From positions 62,001-126,000 of the forward strand of contig CAJTKU010000002.1 in the NCBI GenBank assembly GCA_910577015.1: a stretch of 64,000 nt of DNA, written 5' to 3'. The notes beneath the pieces were generated by a model. That model saw only the letters and a list, made by a program, of their open reading frames with translations. It was not told where the DNA came from and did no database searches. Source of the stretch: an uncultured Lachnospiraceae bacterium. Lineage in GTDB: Bacteria; Bacillota; Clostridia; Lachnospirales; Lachnospiraceae. Shown piece after piece: positions 45,129 through 53,981 of this stretch. Numbering within the stretch: position 1 is the stretch's first letter; each line of letters opens with the position of its first letter. A program made the position numbers and the translations under genes.

Positions 45129-45785
45129 TTGAAAGAGGATAAGATAACAACTGTAATTTTTGATTTGGACGGTACTTTGATAGACACGGAAAAGTATTTT
45201 AAAGTATTCTGGCGGCAGGCAGCCGCTTTTTTCGGATATGAGATGAGTGAAGAGCAGGCTTTACAGCTAAGGAGCCTTGGGCGTCCTTTTGCCCCAAAGC
45301 TAATGCAGGATTGGTTTGGCAAAGAATTTGATTATACGGCTGTCCGGGAGTACCGGAGAAAAATTATGAAGGAGCATCTGGAAAAATCGGGAATAGAGGT
45401 AAAGCAGGGGGCTTTGGAGGCTTTGGCCTGGCTGAAGCAAAACGGATACAGGGTGGCTCTCGCCACTGCAACCCCGCCGGACAGGGCATGGGAACAACTG
45501 AAAGAAGTAAATATCGCATGTTATTTTAACGAAGTTGTGAGCGCGGCAGAGGTTAAAAGGGGAAAACCTGCGCCGGATGTGTATCTGTATGCCTGTGAAA
45601 GGCTGGGAGTAACGCCAAGGGAATGTCTGGCAGTTGAGGATTCCCCTAACGGGGTGCTGTCGGCGCACGCCGCGGGGCTGCGTGTGGTGATGGTGCCGGA
45701 CCAGACTGTGCCGGACGATGAACTTAAGGGTAAACTTTATGCCTGTGTGGCGTCATTGAAGGAGCTGCAGGGGGTTTTAGGATAA
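45129..45785 (+). CDS. HAD-superfamily hydrolase, beta-phosphoglucomutase/phosphatase-like
   Basis: A 218-residue HAD protein. Motif I is FDLDGTLIDTE (nucleophile and acid Asp), motif II is LATATPP, motif III the Lys in VKRGKPAPD, and motif IV VEDSPNGVLSA. The alpha-helical cap (residues 20-85) is of the phosphoglucomutase/pyrophosphatase class. The start is TTG at 45129 with AGAGGAAA upstream; no ATG fits. It is divergent from the oxidoreductase genes and 33 bases before the second lipoprotein gene. Substrate unknown, probably a sugar phosphate. Confidence 0.88.
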   Translation: MKEDKITTVIFDLDGTLIDTEKYFKVFWRQAAAFFGYEMSEEQALQLRSLGRPFAPKLMQDWFGKEFDYTAVREYRRKIMKEHLEKSGIEVKQGALEALAWLKQNGYRVALATATPPDRAWEQLKEVNIACYFNEVVSAAEVKRGKPAPDVYLYACERLGVTPRECLAVEDSPNGVLSAHAAGLRVVMVPDQTVPDDELKGKLYACVASLKELQGVLG

Positions 45786-45818
45786 AGGGAAAATTTTTAT
45801 AACTGAAAGGGGAATTTT

Positions 45819-46715
45819 ATGAAGAAAAGGGAATTACTATGGATTGCGGCAGTTGTTATGTTGTTTTGCGTTTCCGCATGCGGGAGCAGACCCGTTGCAG
45901 GGGATGAAACCGTGCAGAAAGAAGAGGTTTCGGGGGAAACTGTTGTTTCCGAAGAAAGCTCTCCATTGGCTGACTGGTATAACAGTGAAAGGCGTCTGGA
46001 AATGGAAAAGGAGTGTAGTTTTCCTAATATGACTTTATCCCTTTCCATTGAAGAGCCAGATACAATTGTTTTTAATTATACGATTAGCAGCGCATATGAT
46101 TTTTCAACGGCTTCTCCGAATGATATTAACAATATTTTTGGGTATTATTTTGACGATATAGAAGAAAATGTGCAGCCGGCGTTTGCAGCATTTAGGGAGA
46201 CGCAAGACAGCCCCCTGACAACTCTGCGCGTCGTGTTCCGGGATGCAGAAGGCAATCGTATTTATTCGAGGGATATTGCGGAAAATTCTGCATCTTCGAA
46301 CCATACCGAATCTTCGGAAAATACAGTATCATCGGAAGGCAGGTTTGTACTGGGAACGCCCTATGATACTCTTCAGGATTGGATAGATTCCGGGGATGCC
46401 GATAGTGATTTTGAGGATATGTTTACCCAGTTTGAGGCAATAGGCGTTACGGCAAAGGTATCATCGGATGGAAATGTTTTGATTATTGAAAATTATTTTT
46501 CGGATGAACTTGGATTGGACAAGGTTCCGCAGGAGGAAATAAAACAATCCTTTGAAGCAGTTGAGGAAGAAATGCGGGAATCTATGATTTGGGCATTATA
46601 TGAAATTATTTATAAACAGCACGGTTTGAAACCTGACGCCATCCGCTTTGATTTTTATACGGAATCCGGGGTACAGCTTGCTTCTTTGGAATTTGAGAAC
46701 GAGTGGATTCAGTAG
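45819..46715 (+). CDS. Lipoprotein with two repeated domains (DUF4854-like), copy 2
   Basis: A 298-residue paralogue of the lipoprotein at 39669: same lipobox position (VSAC, C21), same SPLADWYN motif after the linker, EEPDTIVFNYTI in the first domain and NVLIIENYFSDELG in the second, and the same TTLRVVF and PDAIRFDF strands. Overall they are clearly related but diverged, so the duplication is old. GAAAGGGG precedes the ATG. It may share a transcript with the HAD gene. Surface location is predicted; function unknown. Confidence 0.8.
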   Translation: MKKRELLWIAAVVMLFCVSACGSRPVAGDETVQKEEVSGETVVSEESSPLADWYNSERRLEMEKECSFPNMTLSLSIEEPDTIVFNYTISSAYDFSTASPNDINNIFGYYFDDIEENVQPAFAAFRETQDSPLTTLRVVFRDAEGNRIYSRDIAENSASSNHTESSENTVSSEGRFVLGTPYDTLQDWIDSGDADSDFEDMFTQFEAIGVTAKVSSDGNVLIIENYFSDELGLDKVPQEEIKQSFEAVEEEMRESMIWALYEIIYKQHGLKPDAIRFDFYTESGVQLASLEFENEWIQ

Positions 46716-46749
46716 GAGCAGCGGTCAGGGAAAACTCAATATTTTTTGC

Positions 46750-46778
46750 TTGACAATTATGTATAACTGTCCTACAAT
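46750..46778 (+). promoter_or_regulatory. Promoter of the proS T-box transcript
   Basis: TTGACA (46750-46755) and TACAAT (46773-46778) with a 17-base spacer, a near-consensus sigma-A promoter. Confidence 0.8.
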
Positions 46779-46799
46779 CACTACATAATTTCCAAAATG

Positions 46800-47055
46800 T
46801 TTATACAGTGATTATGGCATTGAAGAGGGTTAGTAAGGGTGTGGAATCGCATAGAGAGAGGGCTGGCTGGTGAAAAGCCCTTGTAGGAAGCCCCTGAACC
46901 TGCCTCCGAGCCCCGTATGAAAATGCGGCGCTGCGCCAGCGTTATCGGCATAATGAGCAGAATACAGAATACATAACGCATGTAATTCATGTATTAATCA
47001 GGGTGGTACCGCCGGTTTTCCGGTCCCTTTTGGGACGGAACCGGCGTTTTTTGTT
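46800..47055 (+). promoter_or_regulatory. T-box leader of proS
   Basis: Stem I carries AGAGAGAGGG, with a candidate Pro specifier CCT in GAACCTGCCTCCGAG. The T-box AGGGTGGTACCGCC is at 47000-47013. The terminator is a GC-rich hairpin (about 47011-47045, GCCGGTTTTCCGGTCCC pairing with GGGACGGAACCGGC around TTTT) followed by GTTTTTTG. Uncharged tRNA(Pro) should allow read-through to proS. The specifier codon is tentative. It fills the gap between the lipoprotein gene and proS. Confidence 0.9.
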
Positions 47056-47166
47056 CCATGGATTCCTGTCCCATCAAATGAAAAGAGCTTTGTGTCGGCG
47101 TGCTGCCTGACGAAAGCCTGTTAATGAAAAAACAGCGCAAAAGCGCTTCGGAATGGAGGAGAAAAA

Positions 47167-48600
47167 ATGGCAGAAAAAAAATTAGTGGAAGCGATTACTT
47201 CCATGGATGTGGATTTTGCACAATGGTATACGGACATTGTAAAAAAGGCGGAATTAATTGATTATACCAGCGTAAAAGGCTGTATGGTAATTAAGCCTGC
47301 CGGTTATGCTATTTGGGAGCTCTTGCAAAAGCAGCTTGACGAGCGTTTTAAGGAAGCGGGAGTGCAGAATGTATACCTGCCCATGTTTATACCGGAAAGT
47401 CTGCTGGAAAAAGAGAAAGACCATGTAGAGGGCTTTGCGCCTGAGGTGGCATGGGTGACGCACGGCGGGCTTCAGCCTTTGCAGGAAAGACTCTGTGTAA
47501 GGCCTACCTCCGAAACACTTTTCTGTGATTTCTATAAGAACGACGTACAGTCGTACCGGGATTTGCCCAAGGTATATAATCAGTGGTGTTCGGTTGTACG
47601 CTGGGAAAAAGAAACAAGACCTTTTTTGCGTTCCAGGGAGTTTTTGTGGCAGGAAGGGCATACGGCCCATTCCACGGCAGAAGAAGCGGAAGAAAGAACC
47701 ATTCAGATGCTGAATGTGTATGCTGATTTTTGCGAAGAAGTGCTTGCGATTCCCGTTATCAAGGGAAGAAAAACGGATAAGGAGAAATTTGCGGGCGCAG
47801 TGGCCACTTATACGATTGAATCCCTGATGCATGACGGAAAGGCGCTGCAGTCCGGCACCAGCCATAATTTCGGGGACGGCTTTGCCAAAGCGTTTGGTAT
47901 CCAGTTTACCGATAAGGACAACACTTTAAAGTATGTTCACCAGACTTCATGGGGTATGTCAACGCGAATTATAGGCGCGATTATTATGGTACACGGCGAT
48001 GATTTCGGGCTGGTACTGCCTCCTAAGGTGGCGCCCGTACAGGTAGCCATCATTCCGATTCAGCAGAAAAAAGAAGGGGTTTTGGAAAAAGCGTATGAGC
48101 TGCGGGAGCGTTTAAAAGGCAGTTTCAGGGTGAAAGTGGATGACACGGACAAGAGTCCCGGCTATAAGTTTGCGGAAGCGGAGATGAGAGGCTTTCCTCT
48201 TCGTCTGGAAATTGGTCCGAAGGATATCGAAGAAGGAAAATGCGTGCTTTGCAGAAGGGACACTAGGGAAAAAATAGAGGTATCCCTGGATGAAGTGGAA
48301 GGGAAAGTAAGGGAGTTGCTGGAAACCATTCATCACGACATGCTGGAAAAAGCCCGCGCGCACAGGGATTTGCACACCTATACCGCGAAGGATAAGGGTG
48401 AGTTTGAAAAACTGTTTACGGAAAAGGCCGGATTTGTAAAAGCCATGTGGTGCGGAGAGCAGTCCTGTGAGGAAATCATTAAGGAAAAATGGAGTGTTAC
48501 AAGCAGGTGTATTCCTTTTGAGCAGGAACAGATAACGGATACCTGTGTCTGCTGTGGAAAGCCTGCAAAGAAGATGGTCTACTGGGGCAGGGCATATTAG
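47167..48600 (+). CDS. proS: Prolyl-tRNA synthetase, archaeal/eukaryotic-like short type
   Basis: A 477-residue class II synthetase charging tRNA(Pro). Motif 2 (VVRWEKETRPFLRSREFLWQEGHTAH) and the class-specific RPTSET and SGTSHNFG signatures identify the type without an inserted editing domain; the C-terminal zinc-binding extension has CVLCRRDT and CVCCGKPAK and ends in the conserved Tyr (WGRAY). Lack of the editing insertion means that mischarged Ala- or Cys-tRNA(Pro) must be cleared in trans; a YbaK deacylase is encoded at 1562. GGAGGAG precedes the ATG. Controlled by the T-box upstream. Confidence 0.96.
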   Translation: MAEKKLVEAITSMDVDFAQWYTDIVKKAELIDYTSVKGCMVIKPAGYAIWELLQKQLDERFKEAGVQNVYLPMFIPESLLEKEKDHVEGFAPEVAWVTHGGLQPLQERLCVRPTSETLFCDFYKNDVQSYRDLPKVYNQWCSVVRWEKETRPFLRSREFLWQEGHTAHSTAEEAEERTIQMLNVYADFCEEVLAIPVIKGRKTDKEKFAGAVATYTIESLMHDGKALQSGTSHNFGDGFAKAFGIQFTDKDNTLKYVHQTSWGMSTRIIGAIIMVHGDDFGLVLPPKVAPVQVAIIPIQQKKEGVLEKAYELRERLKGSFRVKVDDTDKSPGYKFAEAEMRGFPLRLEIGPKDIEEGKCVLCRRDTREKIEVSLDEVEGKVRELLETIHHDMLEKARAHRDLHTYTAKDKGEFEKLFTEKAGFVKAMWCGEQSCEEIIKEKWSVTSRCIPFEQEQITDTCVCCGKPAKKMVYWGRAY

Positions 48601-48651
48601 TCCGATGCCCTGAATCGGGTTTTAAAGCGGCCGACCGAAGAGGAGAAGGTT

Positions 48652-49500
48652 ATGAAACAGAACGCAAGAAGAATTTTCTTTATTGTTTTATCCGCGCTGC
48701 TTATGGCTGTCAACATTAAAACATTTGTCAGGACAGGCGGGCTCTATCCGGGAGGAGCAACCGGACTATCCATTCTGCTACAGAGGATTGCAGAGTTGAT
48801 TTTTCATGTAGAGATACCATATACGGTAGTGAACCTGCTTTTAAATGCTGTGCCAATCTATATCGGGTACAAATTTATCGGGAAAAAATTTACGCTGTAT
48901 TCCTGCCTGATGATTGTGCTGACCAGTATCTTTACAGACCTGATTCCTGCTTATGCAATTACGGAGGATATTCTGCTTATCAGCATATTTGGCGGTATGA
49001 TTAACGGTTTCGTTATCAGCCTGTGCCTGCTGATGGGGGCCACCAGCGGCGGCACTGACTTTATCGCCATATACCTGTCGGAAAAAAATGGGGTGGATTC
49101 CTTTAATGTTATATTAGGAATTAACATTATTATACTTTCGGTAGCAGGCGTGCTGTTTGGATGGGACAAGGCCTTATATTCTATACTTTTCCAGTATGCC
49201 TCCACACAGGTACTGCACAGCCTGTATAAAAAATACCAGCAGGGAACCTTGTTTATCGTGACGAATAAACCAAGGGAAGTCTGTGACGCCATCTCGGTGG
49301 TCAGCAACCATGGGGCAACCATACTGGAAGGGGAAGGCTCTTTTGAGCATTGTGAAAGAAACGTGGTATACTCCGTAGTATCCAGCGCAGAAACCAAAAT
49401 GGTTATTCGTGAAATCAGAAAAGTGGATGAAAAAGCCTTTATCAATGTGATAAAGACGCAGGAAGTATTGGGACGTTTCTACAAAAAGCCGGAGGAGTAA
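48652..49500 (+). CDS. YitT-family membrane protein (DUF161 + DUF2179)
   Basis: A 282-residue protein with five membrane helices in the first about 190 residues (MAVNIKTFVRTGGLYPGG, then GATSGGTDFIAIYLSEK), followed by a C-terminal cytoplasmic DUF2179 domain (TLFIVTNKPREVCDAI, then KVDEKAFINVIKT). Function of the family is not established. GAGGAGAAGG precedes the ATG. The stop is two bases before the palindromic element, and no other terminator is seen, so that element may also end the transcript. Confidence 0.88.
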   Translation: MKQNARRIFFIVLSALLMAVNIKTFVRTGGLYPGGATGLSILLQRIAELIFHVEIPYTVVNLLLNAVPIYIGYKFIGKKFTLYSCLMIVLTSIFTDLIPAYAITEDILLISIFGGMINGFVISLCLLMGATSGGTDFIAIYLSEKNGVDSFNVILGINIIILSVAGVLFGWDKALYSILFQYASTQVLHSLYKKYQQGTLFIVTNKPREVCDAISVVSNHGATILEGEGSFEHCERNVVYSVVSSAETKMVIREIRKVDEKAFINVIKTQEVLGRFYKKPEE

Positions 49501-49502
49501 CT

Positions 49503-49673
49503 GCCATCCGCCAGCATGAAAGTCAGCGTGCATTTGATTCCAAAAAGGACCGTGTAAAAACGCTGGTACTTGGATGCTGTTCTGTAGCATCCTACGTACC
49601 ATTGCGTTTTTACCCGAGCGGGAGCGCGTCCTGTTGGAACAAATGCACGTTGACCTTCATGTTGGCGGATGGC
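49503..49673. repeat. Palindromic dispersed element, copy 2
   Basis: A 171-base element that folds end to end. Outer arms GCCATCCGCC (49503-49512) and GGCGGATGGC (49664-49673) pair; the central hairpin pairs GGATGCT with AGCATCC. The core matches the inverse of copy 1 (35947-36131), but outer arms and the tip differ in sequence and still pair. It occupies the gap between the YitT gene and the exonuclease gene. Confidence 0.8.
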
Positions 49674-49772
49674 GGGATACGAACATGTAGTGGTAATGTG
49701 TGCGGTTTAGTAGTATAATGTTATGCAGGTGCTTAAAACGAAGGAAAGCGACATGCGGACAAAGGGACGGTT

Positions 49773-50717
49773 ATGGATTATATTATACTGGATTTGGAAT
49801 GGAACCAGGGCGGCGATGAGCATAGCGGGGAAGAAGGACTGCAGTTTGAAATTATCGAAATCGGCGCTGTCAGGTTAAACCCGGATAAGGTGATAGTGGG
49901 AGAGTTCAGCCAGCTGATAAAACCACAGGTATTTCATGAACTTCATAAAATTACGAGCAGGCTGATTCACATGCAGATGCAGGAACTGGAGCATGGAAGG
50001 CCTTTTGTGGATGTTATGGAGGAATTTCTTAAGTGGTGCGGTGAGGATTGCATTTTCTGCACATGGGGACCGCTTGACTTGACCGAGCTACAGGATAACA
50101 TGCGTTATTATAGCATGAAGCCGTTAGCAAACGGACCGATTCGCTTTCTGGATGTGCAAAAGCTGTTCAGTAAGGCTTTTGAGGACGGCAGGAGCAGGAG
50201 GGCGCTGGAATATGCCGTAGATTTTTTGAAAATTGAAAAAGACATTCCTTTTCACAGGGCCTTTAGTGACGCTTATTATGCCGGTAAAGTGCTGGCTAAG
50301 ATGCCGGATGAAGTATTTGGGAATTATTCTTACGACGTATTTTACCCGCCAAGGACAAAGGAAGAGGAAGTACGGGTTGTATTTGATAATTATGCCAAAT
50401 ACATTTCAAGGGTCTTTCCCTCGAAGGCGGCGGCGATGGCCGATAAAGAGGTTGCCAGCAGCAAATGTTATTTGTGCCATAAGAACCTGAAGAAAAAAAT
50501 CAGGTGGTTTACGCCCAACGGCAAACATTATTACTGTCTGGCCTGCTGTGATGAGCATGGATATATGAAAGGTAAAATCCGTATCCGAAGAACGGAGGGA
50601 GATGAGGTCTATGTAGTGAAAACCACAAAATTCATCTCCGATGAAGAGGCGGAAGCCATAAAGCAAAGGAAGGAACATGCGAGAGAACTGCGACGGAAAC
50701 GGCGGCATAAAAAGTGA
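49773..50717 (+). CDS. DEDDh 3'-5' exonuclease domain protein with C-terminal zinc ribbon
   Basis: A 314-residue protein. The exonuclease domain (1-190) has Exo I LDLEWNQ (D, E), the acidic Asp in WGPLDLTEL and HRAFSDAYYAGKV (H and D), the RNase T/DnaQ-like arrangement also seen in KapD. A C-terminal module has CYLCHKNLKKK and CLACCDEHG, a likely zinc ribbon, and a Lys/Arg-rich tail that could bind nucleic acid. AAAGGGA precedes the ATG at 49773, and a TATAAT (49714-49719) with poor -35 is upstream. DNA or RNA substrate cannot be told. It converges with dacA with 12 bases between stops. Confidence 0.87.
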   Translation: MDYIILDLEWNQGGDEHSGEEGLQFEIIEIGAVRLNPDKVIVGEFSQLIKPQVFHELHKITSRLIHMQMQELEHGRPFVDVMEEFLKWCGEDCIFCTWGPLDLTELQDNMRYYSMKPLANGPIRFLDVQKLFSKAFEDGRSRRALEYAVDFLKIEKDIPFHRAFSDAYYAGKVLAKMPDEVFGNYSYDVFYPPRTKEEEVRVVFDNYAKYISRVFPSKAAAMADKEVASSKCYLCHKNLKKKIRWFTPNGKHYYCLACCDEHGYMKGKIRIRRTEGDEVYVVKTTKFISDEEAEAIKQRKEHARELRRKRRHKK

Positions 50718-50729
50718 GTCAGTTCTGCA

Positions 50730-52271
50730 TTAAAAGTCAAGGTCCCGGAAACGGCTGGGGCGCTTGGCTTTTTTTCTCCGCCTGGCTGCAACGCGCGCCC
50801 GCTGTCTGTCAGGATAGCGGTTTTGCTTGAGTCGGCGTCTTCTGAGCCATCCCCTGCGGCCGCTGCGTTCCTTTGTGGCAAACTGGTAGTTTACAATAAA
50901 AGCGTGCAGGGAAATAATCAGGATAAATGCGCCGGCAATCCCTATAATCCATAAGAACACCTTAAAGACATTGATAAAGATAATGTTTGATTCTGCCTTT
51001 GGGGAATCCGAAGATTCTCCAAAGGAGGACTGTAGGGCGCCGTCCTCAAAAGCATACCTGTTTTCTTCATCCTGTGCAAAATCTACGGATACGGAGCCGA
51101 TAAACTGCCCCTGATAGGTATAGGAGATGACTGCCGCGACGCCTTCATCCTGTGTATCATAGGAGATGGAGGAAACAACATCCTCAAAAGGAACCGTCTT
51201 GGGCAGGACAATGTAGTCTTCCTGATTTAAGGAAAGCAATGGCTTGGAACTGCCAAATATATCATTGTTGCTGTAAAAGAAGCTGGCGTTGTCGATATTG
51301 TAGCGGGTCTCCGTCTGGGAAATGTTAATCCGCTCAAAATTGCTGAAGCCGTAGTTAAACAGGGCAACCGTGTCCACATACTGGCTTGGGGTATCTTCTG
51401 CCATTACCACGGCAATCAGCTTCATGCCGTCTTTTTCCGCGCAGGAAACCAGGGTGCCCCTTGCCGCTTCCGTATATCCGGTTTTGCTGCCGACTAAATA
51501 TTCGTACGCGTATGTTTTGCCCGGTAAAAGCTGGTTTTTGGCGTTTTCAATGACGTGCTTCGGCTGCTTGTCGGTAGCAGGGATGTCCAGCCTGAGGGAA
51601 GAAGAAATTTTGCATAAAAGCTCATTGGCAAAAAAGGCGCGCCCAATCATGGCCAAATCGTGTGAGGACGTATAATGGTTCTCGTCCGGCAGGCCGTTTG
51701 GATTGACAAAATGGGAGTCCACACAGCCAAGCTGTTCGGCGCGGGCGTTCATGGTGTCGGCAAAATCCTGCCACGTTGTACCGGTGATGTGTTCCGCCAC
51801 GGCAAAAGACACCTCGTTGGCAGATGCAATCAATATGGCGTTAAGGCACTGCTCCATGGTGAGTTCGTACCCCACGTCCATGGCAATGTGGTTGCTGTCC
51901 CTGGGAGTGTCAAAAACAGCCTCATAGGAAAAAGTCACAATTTCATCCATGGCGCATGTCTCAGCAGCTATCAGGCAGGTCAGAAGCTTGGTGGTGCTGG
52001 CGGGATACAAAGGCTCATGGATATTTTTGGCATACAAAATAACGCCGCTTTCCGCGTCTATTAAGATGGCGGACTGGGCGCTTACCAGAGGACCGGTCGG
52101 CCAGTTGGGAATGGCATTGGATTCTACCGGAATGGCTGCCCGCATTTCCGCGTCTGTCAGGACGGGAAGCGCCCATGCCGTCAGCGTACTGTGCTGCCAT
52201 ACGGACAGAAAGCAGAGCGCCATAGCTATCACAATGAATCTATGATAAATTTTACGCAAAATAATCGACAT
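50730..52271 (-). CDS. dacA: D-alanyl-D-alanine carboxypeptidase (penicillin-binding protein 5 type)
   Basis: A 513-residue wall enzyme that trims the terminal D-Ala of stem peptides. Signal sequence (about 8-34), SxxK motif in PASTTKLLT (about residue 91), SxN in SANEVSF and KTG in SKTGYTEAA are all present; a second beta domain follows. The C-terminus carries a membrane helix (about 440-462) and then about 45 residues extremely rich in Arg and Lys, which must be cytoplasmic; this tail is unusual for the family. The ATG at 52271 immediately follows GAGGAAGG. Divergent from trmB. Confidence 0.92.
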   Translation of the reverse strand: MSIILRKIYHRFIVIAMALCFLSVWQHSTLTAWALPVLTDAEMRAAIPVESNAIPNWPTGPLVSAQSAILIDAESGVILYAKNIHEPLYPASTTKLLTCLIAAETCAMDEIVTFSYEAVFDTPRDSNHIAMDVGYELTMEQCLNAILIASANEVSFAVAEHITGTTWQDFADTMNARAEQLGCVDSHFVNPNGLPDENHYTSSHDLAMIGRAFFANELLCKISSSLRLDIPATDKQPKHVIENAKNQLLPGKTYAYEYLVGSKTGYTEAARGTLVSCAEKDGMKLIAVVMAEDTPSQYVDTVALFNYGFSNFERINISQTETRYNIDNASFFYSNNDIFGSSKPLLSLNQEDYIVLPKTVPFEDVVSSISYDTQDEGVAAVISYTYQGQFIGSVSVDFAQDEENRYAFEDGALQSSFGESSDSPKAESNIIFINVFKVFLWIIGIAGAFILIISLHAFIVNYQFATKERSGRRGWLRRRRLKQNRYPDRQRARVAARRRKKAKRPSRFRDLDF

Positions 52272-52333
52272 CCTTCCTCAATGAATATGCCCTATTATCA
52301 TACACTATTTTACAGAAAAACCAAAGAGGTTTC

Positions 52334-52361
52334 TTGACTTTTTAAGAAAATGGGATATACT
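52334..52361 (+). promoter_or_regulatory. Promoter of trmB
   Basis: TTGACT (52334-52339) and TATACT (52356-52361), 16-base spacer, 61 bases before the start codon. Confidence 0.65.
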
Positions 52362-52422
52362 AATTGCTGATAGTACAGCTTGTACATAAAAGAAACAGTA
52401 ATGGGACAACGGTGAAAGACGG

Positions 52423-53061
52423 ATGCGCTTAAGAAATATAACAGGTTCCAGGGAAACAATAGGAAACAGCAGGTTTGTGGTTCAGGAACCCAAAGAAAAT
52501 AAAGGGAAGTGGAAGAGCCTGTTTGGCAACGACAATCCCCTGTATATTGAAATTGGCATGGGAAAGGGCAGGTTTTTGCACACATCAGCCGCACAGAATC
52601 CCGATATCAACTACATAGGCATTGAAAAGTATTCCAGCGTGTTGCTGCGCGCCCTTCAGAAAATGGAAGAAGAGGAACTGTCAAACCTTAGGTTTATCCG
52701 TATGGACGCGGAGGAGATAACGGAAGTGTTCGGAGAGCATGAAGTGGACAGGATATACCTGAATTTTTCCGACCCGTGGCCGAAAGAGCGCCATGCCAAG
52801 AGAAGGCTGCCCTCCAGACAGTTTCTGGAGCGTTATGATTATATCTTAAAGCCGGAGGGTAGACTGGAGTTTAAGACGGACAACAGGGAGCTTTTTGATT
52901 TTGCCGTGGAAGAACTCCCGGAAGCGGGCTGGAAGACACAGGCCCTTACTTATGATTTGCACGGCGAAGAGGACATGCTTGCAGGGAACATCATGACGGA
53001 ATATGAAGAAAAGTTCTCTTCCATGGGAAACCCCATATGCAAATATATCATTTACAGATAA
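52423..53061 (+). CDS. trmB: tRNA (guanine-N7-)-methyltransferase TrmB
   Basis: A 212-residue SAM-dependent enzyme that makes m7G46 in tRNA. The SAM-binding EIGMGKGRFL, the ISP-type region IYLNFSDPWPKERHAKRRL that is diagnostic of TrmB, and the tail FKTDNRELFDF are all present, and length is normal. The start is ATG at 52423. It precedes thioredoxin by 57 bases on the same strand. Confidence 0.95.
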   Translation: MRLRNITGSRETIGNSRFVVQEPKENKGKWKSLFGNDNPLYIEIGMGKGRFLHTSAAQNPDINYIGIEKYSSVLLRALQKMEEEELSNLRFIRMDAEEITEVFGEHEVDRIYLNFSDPWPKERHAKRRLPSRQFLERYDYILKPEGRLEFKTDNRELFDFAVEELPEAGWKTQALTYDLHGEEDMLAGNIMTEYEEKFSSMGNPICKYIIYR

Positions 53062-53118
53062 CAAAGGAGCTGGTATGGAATCCGTTAAATGTGGCATACT
53101 ACCAGCAAAGAGGAAAGG

Positions 53119-53448
53119 ATGGCGGACATGGGAATGAAATTGACGAAACAAAATTTTGACGCAGAGGTATTGCAGTCGGACTTGCCGGCGCTTGTGGACT
53201 TTTATGCGGACTGGTGCGGTCCCTGCAAGATGATGGCTCCGGTGGTGGAAAAACTGGCGGAGGAATTAGCGGGCAAGGTAAAAGTCTTTAAAGTGAACGT
53301 GGATGATGAACCTGAACTTGCGCAGAGATACCGCGTGGTAAGCATTCCGACATTTTTGATTTTTAAGGATGGGCAAGTAAAAGAAAACAGCGTGGGCGCC
53401 ATGAGTGCAGCACAGCTTACGGAAAAAGTAAAGCAGGTACTGGCCTAG
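53119..53448 (+). CDS. trxA: Thioredoxin
   Basis: A 109-residue thioredoxin with FYADWCGPCKMMAPV and the cis-proline SIPTFLIFKDG. It reduces cytoplasmic disulfides and can feed CcdA. Start choice lies among ATGs at 53119, 53128 and 53134; AGAGGAAAGG sits directly before 53119 and nine bases before 53128, so 53128 is also plausible. Ends in a hairpin that overlaps its stop codon. Confidence 0.93.
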   Translation: MADMGMKLTKQNFDAEVLQSDLPALVDFYADWCGPCKMMAPVVEKLAEELAGKVKVFKVNVDDEPELAQRYRVVSIPTFLIFKDGQVKENSVGAMSAAQLTEKVKQVLA

Positions 53449-53463
53449 GGCCGTACCTGCTTT
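53430..53463 (+). terminator. Hairpin at the end of trxA
   Basis: AAAGCAGGTAC (53430-53440) pairs with GTACCTGCTTT (53453-53463); the stop codon is in the loop. Only TTTG follows, so termination may be partial and the antiporter operon may be reached by read-through. Confidence 0.5.
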
Positions 53464-53510
53464 GTCGTTGGGAATCATCGGATTTTATCGATTTTGAGAG
53501 GAGGCGGCCC

Positions 53511-53981
53511 ATGTACATAGTGTTCTTTTTGATGTGGCTTATATTTAACGGCAAAGTCACATGGGAAATTGTATTAATCGGGCTGGCTGTTGCGGCATTC
53601 CTATATGCCTTCATCTGCGCCTTCATGGATTATGGCATAAAAAAAGATATTATGGTTATCAGGAAAAGCCTGCGGATAATACAGTATGTGGCAGTGCTGG
53701 TGTGGGAAATAATCAAGGCAAATGCGTCTGTCATGCACATGATTTTATCGCCGCGGTTTCAGAATGAACCGGTTCTTATGCAGTTCAAAACAGATTTGAA
53801 GACAAAGACGGCAAGGGCGCTTCTGGCAAATTCCATTACGCTTACGCCCGGTACCATAACGGTATCCTTAGAAGAGGATGTTTATACGGTACACTGCCTT
53901 GACAAGAGCCTGGCGGAGGGAATTGACAATTCGGTTTTTGTCAGGATGCTGAAAAAGATGGAGGAAGGAATCGGAGCATGA
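53511..53981 (+). CDS. mrpE: Mrp/Mnh antiporter subunit E (MbhA-like)
   Basis: A 156-residue membrane protein with two or three N-terminal helices and a cytoplasmic tail (ARALLANSITLTPGTITVSL), the hallmark of MrpE/MnhE. GAGGAGG precedes the ATG. First gene of a ten-gene run with overlapping stops and starts (ATGA to mrpF). Confidence 0.93.
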   Translation: MYIVFFLMWLIFNGKVTWEIVLIGLAVAAFLYAFICAFMDYGIKKDIMVIRKSLRIIQYVAVLVWEIIKANASVMHMILSPRFQNEPVLMQFKTDLKTKTARALLANSITLTPGTITVSLEEDVYTVHCLDKSLAEGIDNSVFVRMLKKMEEGIGA

